Of a stretch of DNA of 64,000 bases, positions 9,390-20,060 are shown piece by piece (position 1 is the stretch's first letter; each line of letters starts with the position of its first letter). The stretch is taken from the NCBI RefSeq assembly GCF_012027555.1, contig NZ_SNUQ01000001.1:434001-498000 (forward strand). Direction: 5' to 3'. A model generated the notes under the pieces. That model saw nothing but the letters and a program-made list of their open reading frames with translations, ran no database searches and was not told the DNA's origin. Source of the stretch: Thermococcus sp. CX2 (GTDB lineage Archaea; Methanobacteriota_B; Thermococci; Thermococcales; Thermococcaceae). The translations under genes and the position numbers were made by a program.

Positions 9390-10490
9390 TCACTCCCTCG
9401 AAAATTCCCTTTCCAGTATTTTTTTCTGGAACGTCTCGAGTGCACTGGAATTCACAACGAGTATCAGCGTGCCCTTATTGGCCAAGACCCTGTCCTTCAC
9501 GTTCAAGAGGAATTTAATGGCGTTATCAAAGCCATTCTCCAAGATGAGATATTCAAAGGCGTCTATGTAGACTACTCTGTATCCCCTCTCTACGGCCCTT
9601 GCTATAAGGTCAGTCAAGATGTCTATTTTAGTTGGGCTTATGGCGTAGATTGTGGGAGAGTCGTGGAGCTTACCTTCCTTGGCTCTCGTGATCCAAAACA
9701 CTATGGCCTCGGGGTTTATTCGCTGTTTGAGCTTGTTGACATCCTTACGGGTTATCATCACTAGGCCCGGCTCAAGCTCCCAGTCTCCAAACTCCCGAGT
9801 CACTGATTCTCTGGTGGGATACAGAAAAGCTCCGGGGGGTATATCACGTTCAACTTCGGGTTCAATGTGGAAGAACGGATAGAACATGAAGCTCAATGCC
9901 CCAATCGCCATCATTATTCTGAACATTGTGCCCAAGAAAAAGCCGTACGGGACAAACCACTTCCAAGTGGCGGTTACGGGATACGTAGCGTTCAGCAGTC
10001 CAAGGAGCATCATCCCCACAGGAAACAGCAGCTGTCCGAACTTCTTGACTATGATGTAGCGGTAGAAGACAATCCCCGCATAAACATAACCGAGAGCGTA
10101 GACCAAGAATGGCCCTAGGGCCCTTATGGTTAAGTCGGGATAGAAGTGAGTCGTGTTTGTAACGACCAGCCATAGGTATGAGAAAATACCAAACCCCAAA
10201 ATGACAATAGAATCCCTCATCGATGGGTTCGGGGTTTCCAGATACCTCGCGGCCAAGAGCAAAAATATTCCTTGGAGTGCGGTGTTTACCATATCCAGAA
10301 CGAACGCCACCTCTAGAACAAGCTTGAGCCCCAATGGCTCCAGAAGGAGCTGCTCTGGGGAGATAGCCGAAAGAAGGAAGGCCACCATCAGGAGCATCCA
10401 GCCTTTACTGCGCTCTTTATATGTTTTATACGCTGCCACTCCGAAGAGTATCCACCTTGAAATTAGGTTGAGGGCGTATACCCATACCAC
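9390..10490 (-). CDS. Multi-pass membrane protein with C-terminal DUF835 domain
   Basis: The 366-residue protein has seven or so hydrophobic segments in residues 1-215 and a soluble C-terminal domain of about 150 residues with the DUF835 pattern (EPGLVMITRKDVNKL, AIVFWITRA, YRVVYIDAFEYLILENGFD). DUF835 is common in Thermococcales and resembles a degenerate RecA/KaiC-like core; its role is unknown. The GTG start at 10490 follows GGAGGTTAGAGAACT and lies inside the end of the upstream nucleotidyltransferase gene (28-base overlap), placing it third in an operon with uppP. It may sense or signal at the membrane. Confidence 0.7.
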   Translation of the reverse strand: MVWVYALNLISRWILFGVAAYKTYKERSKGWMLLMVAFLLSAISPEQLLLEPLGLKLVLEVAFVLDMVNTALQGIFLLLAARYLETPNPSMRDSIVILGFGIFSYLWLVVTNTTHFYPDLTIRALGPFLVYALGYVYAGIVFYRYIIVKKFGQLLFPVGMMLLGLLNATYPVTATWKWFVPYGFFLGTMFRIMMAIGALSFMFYPFFHIEPEVERDIPPGAFLYPTRESVTREFGDWELEPGLVMITRKDVNKLKQRINPEAIVFWITRAKEGKLHDSPTIYAISPTKIDILTDLIARAVERGYRVVYIDAFEYLILENGFDNAIKFLLNVKDRVLANKGTLILVVNSSALETFQKKILEREFSRE

Positions 10491-11746
10491 AGTTCTCTAA
10501 CCTCCTTTTCCTGCTTCACTACCACGAGGCTGTTGCTTGGCACATTTTTATCGACGATGACCCCGGGTCCGATAAATGAGTTGCTCCCGATTTTCCTCCC
10601 CGGATAGATGGTCACGTGTATGCCTACCTTAACATTGTGGCCTATTATCGCCCCGAGCTTTCTCCTTCCAGAGTCTTCGAGTTTGCCCTTTATCTCGACT
10701 TTTATGTTCCCCTTATCGTGTCTGAGGTTTGCGGTGATCGTTCCAGCACCAAGGTTTGTGTTTTCCCCTATTATCGAGTCACCCACATAGTTGAGGTGGG
10801 GAGCGTTACTGTTGTCCATAATTATGGAATTCTTCACTTCGACGGCGTTCCCGATGTGACAGTTGTCACCGATGCTTGTGTAGGGTCTTATGAAGCAGTT
10901 GGGGCCTATGCGCGAGTTTTTGCCTATCTTAACCGGCCCGATGATGTAGGCCCCACTACGTACCACTGTTCCCTCGCCTATCTCCACGGGCGGAACTATG
11001 GTTGCCCCCTCCTCCACGATACCCCGTATCTCGTGCCGGAGGTAGTTTTTAAGGAGGTATTCGTTAAGCTCAAGAAGGTTCCACGGTCTCCCAACGTCGT
11101 TCCAGTAGGCTGTATAAACTGCGTAGGTTATTCGTTTGCCCGCGTTGATCATCAGGTTGAGGGTGTCGGTTATCTCGTACTCCCCACGCTCGCTTGTTGG
11201 GGTTTTCTCAATGAACTCAAAGACATCTGGCTTAAATATGTAGACGCCGAGGTTGGCGTAGCCGGGTACCTTCCCAGGCTTTTCCCTGACGGCCCTCACA
11301 AGGTTCCCATCAACCTCTATCTTCCCAAAGTGGCTCAGGTCATCAAACTCTTTAACCAGTATCGCGGCATCCGCCTTTTCCTTCTTAAAGGATTGGATGA
11401 GCTCCTTAACGCCATCTATCTCGAAATAGATATCACCGTTCGCCACGATGAACTCCTCGCCCTCGATGTAATCCTTAGCAGATTCTATCGCCTTCGCCGT
11501 ACCGTCGCCTTCGAGCTGGTCAACGTAGGTTATCGGCTTTCCGTTGAACTCGTCCCCTAGGGCTTTAACCAGTCTCTCCTTCTCATACCTGACGATGAGA
11601 ATAAACTCATCCACGAACGGAGAGAGGTTCTCTAAGATGTACTCTATTATCGGCCTGTTGGCGACTTTTAGTATTACTTTTGGTCTGTCGTCCGTCAAGG
11701 GCCTCAGTCTCTCACCCTTCCCAGCGGCAAGCACTACAGCCTTCAA
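10463..11746 (-). CDS. glmU: Bifunctional sugar-1-phosphate nucleotidylyltransferase/acetyltransferase
   Basis: The 427-residue enzyme has an N-terminal nucleotidyltransferase domain (VVLAAGKGERLRPLTDDRPK, nucleotide loop and base binding) and from about residue 245 a left-handed beta-helix made of hexapeptide repeats (IGPVKIGKNSRIGPNCFIRP). This architecture matches archaeal GlmU-like enzymes that make UDP-GlcNAc or dTDP-sugars for glycan synthesis. The start is TTG 11746 with GGTGGTCC upstream; TTG overlaps the uppP stop as TTGA, so translation is coupled. The exact sugar is not determined by sequence. Confidence 0.85.
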   Translation of the reverse strand: MKAVVLAAGKGERLRPLTDDRPKVILKVANRPIIEYILENLSPFVDEFILIVRYEKERLVKALGDEFNGKPITYVDQLEGDGTAKAIESAKDYIEGEEFIVANGDIYFEIDGVKELIQSFKKEKADAAILVKEFDDLSHFGKIEVDGNLVRAVREKPGKVPGYANLGVYIFKPDVFEFIEKTPTSERGEYEITDTLNLMINAGKRITYAVYTAYWNDVGRPWNLLELNEYLLKNYLRHEIRGIVEEGATIVPPVEIGEGTVVRSGAYIIGPVKIGKNSRIGPNCFIRPYTSIGDNCHIGNAVEVKNSIIMDNSNAPHLNYVGDSIIGENTNLGAGTITANLRHDKGNIKVEIKGKLEDSGRRKLGAIIGHNVKVGIHVTIYPGRKIGSNSFIGPGVIVDKNVPSNSLVVVKQEKEVRELWYGYTPST

Positions 11747-12558
11747 AGGACCACCCCCAGGATGTATACAATCACCGCGATGGAACCAAAAATAGTGACG
11801 AATACCTTTCTACCAAGGATATTAGCGAGTTTCAGGAGCAGACTCATCGTGAGTATGCTGGTCACAAAAGAAGTGAGGAACGCGACAAATGAGATGCCCA
11901 ATGGGAGCTGGGCTTCCCAGCCATCGAGAAAGATCAACCTCATCACGATGTAGACGGGTGCTATGAGAAAACTCAGCTCAAGGGCACGTTTTACGCTGAC
12001 ACCCGTGCCCAGAAGGGATGTTATTGTAAGCCCAGTCCTTGATATTCCATCTATGAACGCAATTCCCTGTGATACACCGACTATCAGGGAATCGAGGAAC
12101 GTGGGCTCATTTTCACTATCGCGCAGGTTGCTCTCAACGTCCTTTAGTGGGGCCCTAATGCGCTTAGAGGTCAGCATTCCCATACCAATGAGGAGAGCAC
12201 CAATGATGGCATTGACCATGTCTGCAGTCTTTGGACCAAGAACATCGGAGAGGCTCATACATACGGAGTACCCAACGAGAATCGTAAAGATTGAGGCGTA
12301 GAAGAGGAATCTCCCATCGGCATCTATGTTAATTTTGATGGCCTTTTGGGCGCCCTCGGCTATCTTTTCCCTGAAGTGGAAGAGGACTGCGAAGAGGATA
12401 CCGAGGTAAGCCGGGACGAGGTAAGCCTCGTAGAGCGGGTTGATTCCCGCGAGAACCGTTTTTAAGAAGTACCCATCGGAACTTATTGGAAGCCACGAGG
12501 ATAGCGCGACGATAACCCCCGAAATCGCTGAGCTGTAGTAATCGTACGGGTGAACCAT
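11743..12558 (-). CDS. uppP: UppP/BacA-type undecaprenyl (polyprenyl) diphosphatase
   Basis: The 271-residue integral membrane protein has the two family signatures: SSWLPISSDGY near the N-terminus (normally FLPISSTGH) and GVSQGIAFIDGISRTGLT (normally PGxSRSG), both lining the active site. It would dephosphorylate a polyprenyl diphosphate; in archaea the likely substrate is dolichyl diphosphate from protein glycosylation. The substituted residues mean activity should not be assumed. ATG 12558 follows GTGATTGCC. It starts an operon with the sugar nucleotidyltransferase and DUF835 genes, which fits glycan-lipid recycling. Confidence 0.8.
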   Translation of the reverse strand: MVHPYDYYSSAISGVIVALSSWLPISSDGYFLKTVLAGINPLYEAYLVPAYLGILFAVLFHFREKIAEGAQKAIKINIDADGRFLFYASIFTILVGYSVCMSLSDVLGPKTADMVNAIIGALLIGMGMLTSKRIRAPLKDVESNLRDSENEPTFLDSLIVGVSQGIAFIDGISRTGLTITSLLGTGVSVKRALELSFLIAPVYIVMRLIFLDGWEAQLPLGISFVAFLTSFVTSILTMSLLLKLANILGRKVFVTIFGSIAVIVYILGVVL

Positions 12559-12614
12559 GGCAATCACTAAAAGGTTTTAACCTTCGAGAAAAATAAACTT
12601 TTCGAGGGAAGGTC

Positions 12615-13421
12615 ATGAAGCTAACGGTAATCTACGAGAACCACGCGGGATTCAAAAGGAACCTCTTGGGCGCACACGGCTTCTCGACTCTAGTTGAACA
12701 CGGTGGAATTAAAGTCCTAGTTGATACTGGAACCGACGGAGAGGTGCTCCTCCGCAACATGGAGGCGCTGGAAATAAGGCCGGAAGAGATTGACTACCTT
12801 TTTATCACCCACGGCCACTACGACCACACAGGCGGGCTTAAAGCGTTTCTTGAGGCTAGAGGGAAGCGGATAAAGGTCATAGCTCACCCTGGAATATTCC
12901 GGAGGAGGATAGCACTGAAGCCACACAGGAGGAAGATAGGAATTCCATTCACCCGAGAGGAACTGGAAGAACTCGGGGCGGAGTTCATCCTCAGTGAGAA
13001 GCCCTTCGAGTTCGCGCCAGGCTTCATCAGCTCCGGCGAAATTGAGAGAAGAACCTGGGACCGGGCAGTCGGTTATCTCGAAGAGAACGGTGAGCTCCTC
13101 AGAGATCCGGTCATAGACGACATCGCTCTAATCGTTGACCTCGGCGATTCCATAGCGGTTATCACCGGTTGCGGACACTCAGGCGTTCTCAACATAGCCT
13201 GGCACGCCGAAGACGTTTTGGGGAAGCCCGTTAAAGCGCTAATCGGAGGCCTGCATCTCAGCGGTGCAAGCAAAGAGCTCCTTGATGACGTAGTTGAGAA
13301 AATTGACGCCGAAAAGCTCTACGCAGGCCACTGCACGGGCATAGACTCCTACGCCTATCTGAAGGCGAGACTTGGGGATAGAATAGAGCACCTCCACGTG
13401 GGCAAAACGGTAGAGCTCTAG
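12615..13421 (+). CDS. Metallo-beta-lactamase fold hydrolase
   Basis: The 268-residue protein has the metal-binding motif THGHYDHTGG, a second site TGCGHSG and late GGLHLSG and GHCTG histidines. It resembles the archaeal group annotated as dihydropterin ribofuranosyl-aminobenzene phosphate synthase-like or MJ0301-like hydrolases. The fold and metal site are clear, the substrate is not. A palindromic AAGGTTTTAACCTT at about 12571-12584 sits between this gene and divergent uppP and may serve as a TATA element in both directions. Confidence 0.8.
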   Translation: MKLTVIYENHAGFKRNLLGAHGFSTLVEHGGIKVLVDTGTDGEVLLRNMEALEIRPEEIDYLFITHGHYDHTGGLKAFLEARGKRIKVIAHPGIFRRRIALKPHRRKIGIPFTREELEELGAEFILSEKPFEFAPGFISSGEIERRTWDRAVGYLEENGELLRDPVIDDIALIVDLGDSIAVITGCGHSGVLNIAWHAEDVLGKPVKALIGGLHLSGASKELLDDVVEKIDAEKLYAGHCTGIDSYAYLKARLGDRIEHLHVGKTVEL

Positions 13422-13483
13422 CGAACCTTTAAATACCCAGCCGAAAAGCTAACCACCGCGAGAGAAAAGGAGAGGTGAGAGAG

Positions 13484-14563
13484 ATGAAGAACCCATTCGA
13501 GAAGATGCCAACTGTCCTTACCGCTGACGAGCTCATCGATAAGGCCTTCCGAAGGGCTGAAAAAGCCGCCTCGGCATTCACCCCCAAGGGCAACAGGGTG
13601 AGCAAGGCCAGGCAGAGGGAGGAGCTCAGGGTTAGAACGGTCTCCAATGTCGTGAGGGACAACCTCAGAAAGATACTCGACAGAACGCCGGGCGTTTCGA
13701 CGCTCCCCAAGTTCTACCAGGACCTGGTTGACACACTCGTCGACCGGGACCAGTTCCACCGCTCGCTGGCCCACGTCAACTGGGCAATAAAGACGATAAG
13801 GAACCTTGAGCAGAGATACGTTGAAAAGATACGCTACTCCAGAGACCCCGACGAAATAGCCAAGCTGAGAAGGCAGTTCTACGGAAGAGTTGCAGACATT
13901 ATTAAGGAGATAGGAGACGACCTTGAGTACCTCAACCAGGCGAGGAACGTTCTGAAGGACCTGCCAGTCGTTGATCTCGAGCTTCCAACCGTTGTCATAG
14001 CAGGCCACCCAAACGTTGGCAAGAGCACCCTGTTGAGAGCCCTGACCAACGCGAAGCCTGAAGTTGCCAGCTACCCGTTCACCACGAAGGGCATCAACGT
14101 CGGCCAGTTCGAGGAGCACTACCTCAAGTACCAGGTCATTGATACCCCGGGACTGCTTGACAGGCCGTTAAGCGAGAGGAATGAAATCGAGAGGCAGGCA
14201 ATTCTCGCTTTGAAGCACCTTGGAAGGGTGATAGTTTATATCTTCGACCCGTCGGAGTACTGCGGCTTCCCCATTGAGGAGCAGATGCACCTCTTCGATG
14301 AGATTTACGAAGAGTTCAGGGACTTCCCGTTCATAGTCGTCCTCAACAAGGTGGACATCGCCGACGAGGAGAAGATTAAGCAGGTCGAGGAGTTCGTTAG
14401 GAGTAAAGGTCTTGAGCCGCTGAGGATTTCGGCGCTGAACGGCGAGGGGCTGGAAGAATTAAAGCGGCGCGTCATAGAGCTGGTACAGCCAATGGTCGAA
14501 GAGCAGGCAAGGAAAATAATGGAGAAGGAGATAAGGAAGTTTAGGGAAGAGGAGTTTCTCTAA
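13484..14563 (+). CDS. Nog1-type GTPase
   Basis: The 359-residue protein has an N-terminal helical region (about 1-160) typical of NOG1, then an Obg/HflX-class G domain: G1 GHPNVGKST, G2 PFTTKGINVG, G3 DTPGLLDRP, G4 NKVD and G5 ISAL. Eukaryotic Nog1 joins the pre-60S particle, so a role in large-subunit assembly or quality control is likely. ATG 13484 follows GGAGAGGTGAGAGAG; the in-frame GTG at 13475 overlaps this binding site and was rejected. Two bases separate its stop from the convergent neighbour. Confidence 0.88.
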   Translation: MKNPFEKMPTVLTADELIDKAFRRAEKAASAFTPKGNRVSKARQREELRVRTVSNVVRDNLRKILDRTPGVSTLPKFYQDLVDTLVDRDQFHRSLAHVNWAIKTIRNLEQRYVEKIRYSRDPDEIAKLRRQFYGRVADIIKEIGDDLEYLNQARNVLKDLPVVDLELPTVVIAGHPNVGKSTLLRALTNAKPEVASYPFTTKGINVGQFEEHYLKYQVIDTPGLLDRPLSERNEIERQAILALKHLGRVIVYIFDPSEYCGFPIEEQMHLFDEIYEEFRDFPFIVVLNKVDIADEEKIKQVEEFVRSKGLEPLRISALNGEGLEELKRRVIELVQPMVEEQARKIMEKEIRKFREEEFL

Positions 14564-14565
14564 CT

Positions 14566-15486
14566 TTACTTGACATCTTTCCTTGTGCTGACGCCGCAGT
14601 AGGGGCAGAACTCCAGATAGAGCGGTCTCATTGCCCCACAGTTCTCGCACTTTTCCTTCAGCTTTGCCCCACAGTTAGGACAGTGGAGGTAGTCGTCCTT
14701 GACTGGAAAGCCGCAGTTGTAGCACTTGTTCTGACCAATCCTGCGCCTGTAAACTCTCTCCCCCTTGAAGTACTCGCGCCTGAGGTAGTAAAGGGCCACA
14801 ATGGAGGCACCGGCGCCGAAGAGACTCAGCCCTATGACCTGGAGGGTACTCCATATCGCCGAGAGTATCAGGTAAATCAGCAGCAGGGAAGAGTAAGCTA
14901 TGAGAGATACCGTGTATATGTTCTGCCTTTTCCTGAAGAGCAGGAACGAGATTATGAAAATCGGCAGGGCGAAGAGGAGCTTTAACGCCAGGACTTTGAG
15001 CCTGTAAATCTGATACTCCCGATTGTACTCGTCCCAGATTTTTGCGTTCATCTCACCTACAAGCGCATTCAACTCTATCCACTGCCGATGAACCTCTTCA
15101 TAAGCGCCTTTAGCTGCCAAATACCTCGCGTATGTCCTTTCGTAGTTCTCCTTTGCCTGAAGGTATTCCTGCCTCAGCTCCTCCGTGGCGTTGCCGCTCT
15201 CAATGGCCAGGCGGTACTCCTCACGCTTGAAGAGGTAAACCCTCTCCGCCTCAGTCAGGTTGCTCTCGGCCGCTTGATACGTTTTGAATAGCTCCCGTTC
15301 CAGGGAAATTAGCCTGCTCTGATTGTCGAGGAGCTCGTCTATTCCGTACTTGGTCTGGTAATCAGAATAGTCTGGCTCTGCAGGGATGCGTTCAAGCTCG
15401 CGAAGAAAGTTGATGCTCGCCAGAAGGAGAAACAAAACGAAAAGGGTCGCAAGTACTTTCTCAGCTCGGGAATATTCACCTTCCAT
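14566..15486 (-). CDS. Membrane protein with coiled coil and C-terminal double zinc ribbon
   Basis: The 306-residue protein begins with a membrane helix (VLATLFVLFLLLASINFL), then a long charged helical region of about residues 45-150 that should be extracytoplasmic and coiled coil, then two or three membrane helices (about 155-235), and ends with two Cys4 ribbons (CYNCG...CPNCG and CENCG...CPYCG). Such ribbons usually bind proteins or nucleic acid in the cytosol. No known family is obvious. ATG 15486 follows GGTGTCCT. Confidence 0.7.
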   Translation of the reverse strand: MEGEYSRAEKVLATLFVLFLLLASINFLRELERIPAEPDYSDYQTKYGIDELLDNQSRLISLERELFKTYQAAESNLTEAERVYLFKREEYRLAIESGNATEELRQEYLQAKENYERTYARYLAAKGAYEEVHRQWIELNALVGEMNAKIWDEYNREYQIYRLKVLALKLLFALPIFIISFLLFRKRQNIYTVSLIAYSSLLLIYLILSAIWSTLQVIGLSLFGAGASIVALYYLRREYFKGERVYRRRIGQNKCYNCGFPVKDDYLHCPNCGAKLKEKCENCGAMRPLYLEFCPYCGVSTRKDVK

Positions 15487-15618
15487 AGGACACCATCATT
15501 ACAAATTGGTCGCCAAACCATATAAGGGTTTGGAGCCCATGAAACTTTGGCACAAAGACATCAGAACCGAGCACCTAAAGGAAAGCTAAAAGAGTCAGCC
15601 CAAAGGAAGAAGGAGAAA

Positions 15619-16011
15619 TCAGGCGTTCTCCTCCTTGATGAGGACGGCGTTAACGACGCCGTGCTGGCCGGGCCTGCTGGTGACAATGGCCCTGCCGATC
15701 TCAGTCTCGATAATGGCACCCTTCGTGATGATGTTCCTCCTGACGTACTGCCTGTTGGCCGGGTTCTCGACGACGTTGAGTATCTTGACCTTCTTGCCCT
15801 TACCGCCGTCGAAAACGTTCGCGTAGAGGGCCTCTATAAGGCGAACCTTCCTGTTGCCACCGTAGGTCCTTATGATCTTCTTCTTTTCCTTCTTCTCGGC
15901 GACCCTGGTGAAAGCGGGCTCTCTACCGAGCTCCCTCTTCCTCTTCTTCCTCGCGAGGATAATCCTTCCGCCCGAAGGCTTCTTGAGTGACCTTCCCTGC
16001 CAGATAGCCAT
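15619..16011 (-). CDS. rps8e: 30S ribosomal protein S8e
   Basis: The 130-residue basic protein has the S8e hallmarks [40 protein letters not shown], and [20 protein letters not shown]. It is a structural component of the small ribosomal subunit shared by archaea and eukaryotes. It is monocistronic here; a minus-strand TATA element CTTATAAATG (16064-16073) lies about 55 bases before the start. Confidence 0.95.
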   Translation of the reverse strand: MAIWQGRSLKKPSGGRIILARKKRKRELGREPAFTRVAEKKEKKKIIRTYGGNRKVRLIEALYANVFDGGKGKKVKILNVVENPANRQYVRRNIITKGAIIETEIGRAIVTSRPGQHGVVNAVLIKEENA

Positions 16012-16063
16012 TTATCTCACCTCATGAGCTTAATCTTCAACCTATCGCCACTTTGGGCGGTGC

Positions 16064-16073
16064 ATTTATAAGC
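16064..16073 (-). promoter_or_regulatory. TATA box of the S8e gene
   Basis: CTTATAAATG on the minus strand, preceded by A-rich bases, lies upstream of the S8e start at 16011. A plus-strand TTTTTAAATT at 16087-16096 is the matching element for the divergent membrane-protein gene. Confidence 0.5.
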
Positions 16074-16126
16074 TTTTCTGGAAGGGTTTTTAAATTCTTT
16101 ACCCACTTACTCTTCCAGGTGGTGGT

Positions 16127-17020
16127 ATGGGGGCGATAGATGCCTTCTCAAGGACATTCAGCATAGTACTCGCCAACAAAAAGCTTTACCTATTCGTCCT
16201 GATAATGACGCTCATCCTCGCGCCACTGTCAGTCTACGTTATTCCCCAAGATTTTGAATACACCTACAACCAGACATCAATCCAGAGGGGCGACGTGATA
16301 GTCGAGGAGTATGGAACACCAATAGCGGGAGACGAGGCAGAGGTTATGCTCAAGCTCCTCGCTGGCCTGGCGGTTTATTTCCTTGTGAGCGTCCTTCTCA
16401 GCTCGGCCTTTCAATACGGAACAACAAAGGGAGTCCTCCAATACCTAGAGGGCGAAGACTACAGCTTAGGAGAACTTCTTAAGGACGGGTTCAAACACTT
16501 CCCCGGAGTGCTGGCAATCAACATAGTGTTCGGTCTGATCGTGGCTGTTTTCATCGGGATAGCCATCATCCCCATAGGCGTTGGCGCCCTGATAGGACTT
16601 CCAGTGGGTTGGATTTTGATTTTCCTGGGAGTGTTGCTGTTCTTCGCAGTCCTTGCCTTCTCGATAGGACTCACCTCCTTACCAGTTCCCCTCTACGTAG
16701 AAAGGAAAAACCTAGGCGCAGCCTTCGAAGCTTTTAGCCTGGTCTTCAGAAACGTCTTCTCAACAATCGGATTCGGGGTACTAATGACCATCGCGGTGAT
16801 GGGCATTGTCATCATAGCGAGCCCGCTGGCCTTCATAATCCAGCTCACAGTTCCAGAGAACATAGCCCCCTACGTCTCGGCATTCGTTCAGGCCCCGCTG
16901 GATGCCCTCATGTACCTCTTCCTCTGGACTGGAGGTGTGGCCTTCTACAAGGAGCTCCAAAGAATGGAGGATATAAAAAAGGTGGACGCAGAGCTGGAAG
17001 ATCTTGGTCTTGAGCTCTAA
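16127..17020 (+). CDS. Polytopic membrane protein (DUF7847-like)
   Basis: The 297-residue protein has about six hydrophobic segments, with long glycine-rich helices such as VGALIGLPVGWILIFLGVLL and an N-terminal amphipathic start (AFSRTFSIVLANKKLYLFVL). It resembles the archaeal family related to the membrane domain of glycerophosphodiester phosphodiesterases, but without any catalytic domain. GGTGGT precedes ATG 16127 and TATA-like TTTTTAAATT lies about 30 bases upstream. Function unknown. Confidence 0.7.
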   Translation: MGAIDAFSRTFSIVLANKKLYLFVLIMTLILAPLSVYVIPQDFEYTYNQTSIQRGDVIVEEYGTPIAGDEAEVMLKLLAGLAVYFLVSVLLSSAFQYGTTKGVLQYLEGEDYSLGELLKDGFKHFPGVLAINIVFGLIVAVFIGIAIIPIGVGALIGLPVGWILIFLGVLLFFAVLAFSIGLTSLPVPLYVERKNLGAAFEAFSLVFRNVFSTIGFGVLMTIAVMGIVIIASPLAFIIQLTVPENIAPYVSAFVQAPLDALMYLFLWTGGVAFYKELQRMEDIKKVDAELEDLGLEL

Positions 17021-17034
17021 TGTGTTCGCAGACT

Positions 17035-18690
<1,656 letters not shown>

Positions 18691-18831
18691 TTAGAAAAGG
18701 ATAAAAGGCCCCCGGGACTAACTCATAAACCCCACCGAAAAAGCTTGAAGGAAACCCCGGGAATCCTCTGGTTTTGTGTAAGAACACCTATCGTCAAGAA
18801 GGTATGAACAGGAAATAAAGAACGGATTGAA

Positions 18832-19212
18832 TTATTCAGTGTATTCAACGCCGTTTTTTCCTTCCTCTTCAGTCAGCTCCCTTATCTCATAAACCTTGAG
18901 CGGCACCTTCTTGAGGGCCTTGCCGATAACGGCCTTTGCTATCCTCTCAGCGTGCTCAATCGTCTGGGCGTTGTAGACCTTTATAGTGAGGTACATCCCG
19001 ACGAGGCCAACGCTCCCAATCACAAAGGCACTCTCGAAGTGCGCCCCACAGACTGGGCACTGAGAATAACCAATCTCGACCCTAACAAAATCGAGCTTCT
19101 CCTTGTTGAGGGCCTTGGCGACCTTTGATACCGCCACGTTTATCGCATCCTCGCTCGTCTCAACGTCCCTGACTATGATGGGTGCCTCCAAAACAACTAC
19201 GTAGTCTCCCAT
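18832..19212 (-). CDS. UPF0212/DUF555 family protein
   Basis: The 126-residue protein matches the conserved euryarchaeal UPF0212 family, with one CPVCG zinc-knuckle-like motif and a central YSQCPVCGAHFESAFVIG block. Function is unknown. ATG 19212 follows GAGGTGGGAGCA; the GTG at 19221 lies within that site. Its start is 13 bases after the stop of the DUF357 gene, so they likely form a pair. Confidence 0.75.
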   Translation of the reverse strand: MGDYVVVLEAPIIVRDVETSEDAINVAVSKVAKALNKEKLDFVRVEIGYSQCPVCGAHFESAFVIGSVGLVGMYLTIKVYNAQTIEHAERIAKAVIGKALKKVPLKVYEIRELTEEEGKNGVEYTE

Positions 19213-19224
19213 TGCTCCCACCTC

Positions 19225-19512
19225 TCAACCAAAAGCAAACAGTCTGTCATCTTCCCCCTTGAAGACTCCAAGCCTCACCCCAGCGTCGATAAAGCCATGT
19301 GCGTAGTTGAGGGCGGCAAAAGCCGTCACGTAGTCGCCTTTCTCGTAGTAGTATTTAGCGTCCTCAAAATAGCTCTTCGCCATAGTCAAAAAGTCATCCG
19401 CAACGCTCCTCAGGAGGCTCTTCTGGTGGACGGCTATTTCAAGCGTCCTAAGTGCCTCCTCGGTGATTCTAAAATACCTCCGGAGCTTTTCCTCGGTTAT
19501 CTCTCGCTCCAC
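19225..19512 (-). CDS. DUF357 family protein
   Basis: The 95-residue helical protein matches archaeal DUF357 ([20 protein letters not shown], then [15 protein letters not shown]), which resembles small TPR/HEPN-like helical bundles. Start GTG 19512. It lies directly before the UPF0212 gene in the same direction. Function unknown. Confidence 0.75.
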   Translation of the reverse strand: MEREITEEKLRRYFRITEEALRTLEIAVHQKSLLRSVADDFLTMAKSYFEDAKYYYEKGDYVTAFAALNYAHGFIDAGVRLGVFKGEDDRLFAFG

Positions 19513-19687
19513 CGGTCTCGCCTCACGGTTGGTAAGGAAGGAATCTTATAAACCTTATCCCATCAGCCCTTGCCTTCGGCAAGCGCTGGCGGAAAGTTTT
19601 TACTGCTCATACAACATAAAATCAGAACAGCGTGCAACTCTAATATGGCACTCCTTAACGAGTTTATCAATATAAACGGCAACTTGT

Positions 19688-19840
19688 AGGGTTTCATTTT
19701 TATTCTGACGTCCTTCGGGCGCCGTATTGAAGTGAAACACTGCAAAATAGCCTTTGATTGTAGAAACCACTCCTAGGAATTAGCAATTCCAAAAGCGACA
19801 TACTAACTTTGATGAAACTTCGCGCAGGCGAACAAGCTTT
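19688..19840 (-). repeat. tRNA-linked hairpin repeat, copy A
   Basis: It shares long blocks with copy C at 60319-60470: TTGAAGTGAAACACTG, GTAGAAACCACT and AACTTTGAT-N-AAACTT. It contains outer arms GTTTCA/TGAAAC around an inner stem GACGTCC-TTC-GGGCGCC. Orientation is given as that of the tRNA pair, which would be transcribed toward it. Confidence 0.65.
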
Positions 19841-19950
19841 TAGAAAAAGCTTGACCAAAAGAGTGTCCTTTTTCACAATTGCCCGAGAACAGTCATGCAC
19901 TGCCCAAGGGCTTTTCTAACTAGAGTTTGTTCGAAGATGAGCGGGTAAAA

Positions 19951-20060
19951 AGGTTTCACATCTTATTTCAGCGCCCAAAGGGCGCTTTTTGAAAGTGAAA
20001 CCCTGAAAAAGGAGCAAGTGAAACGCAAACTCTCACTAAAACTCGAAAACTTTTAGAGAA
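19951..20060 (-). repeat. tRNA-linked hairpin repeat, copy B
   Basis: This copy has the cleanest structure: outer arms GGTTTCAC (19952-19959) and GTGAAACC (19995-20002) enclose a perfect 7-bp stem AGCGCCC-AAA-GGGCGCT (19970-19986). The bases between the inner stem and outer arm (TTTTTGAAA) match the TTGAA of copies A and C. Confidence 0.6.

Noticed and set aside
10616-11560. Long plus-strand frame of 314 codons opposite the nucleotidyltransferase
   Set aside because: It is a shadow of the minus-strand gene, whose motifs and overlaps are clear; the plus-strand product has no recognisable features.
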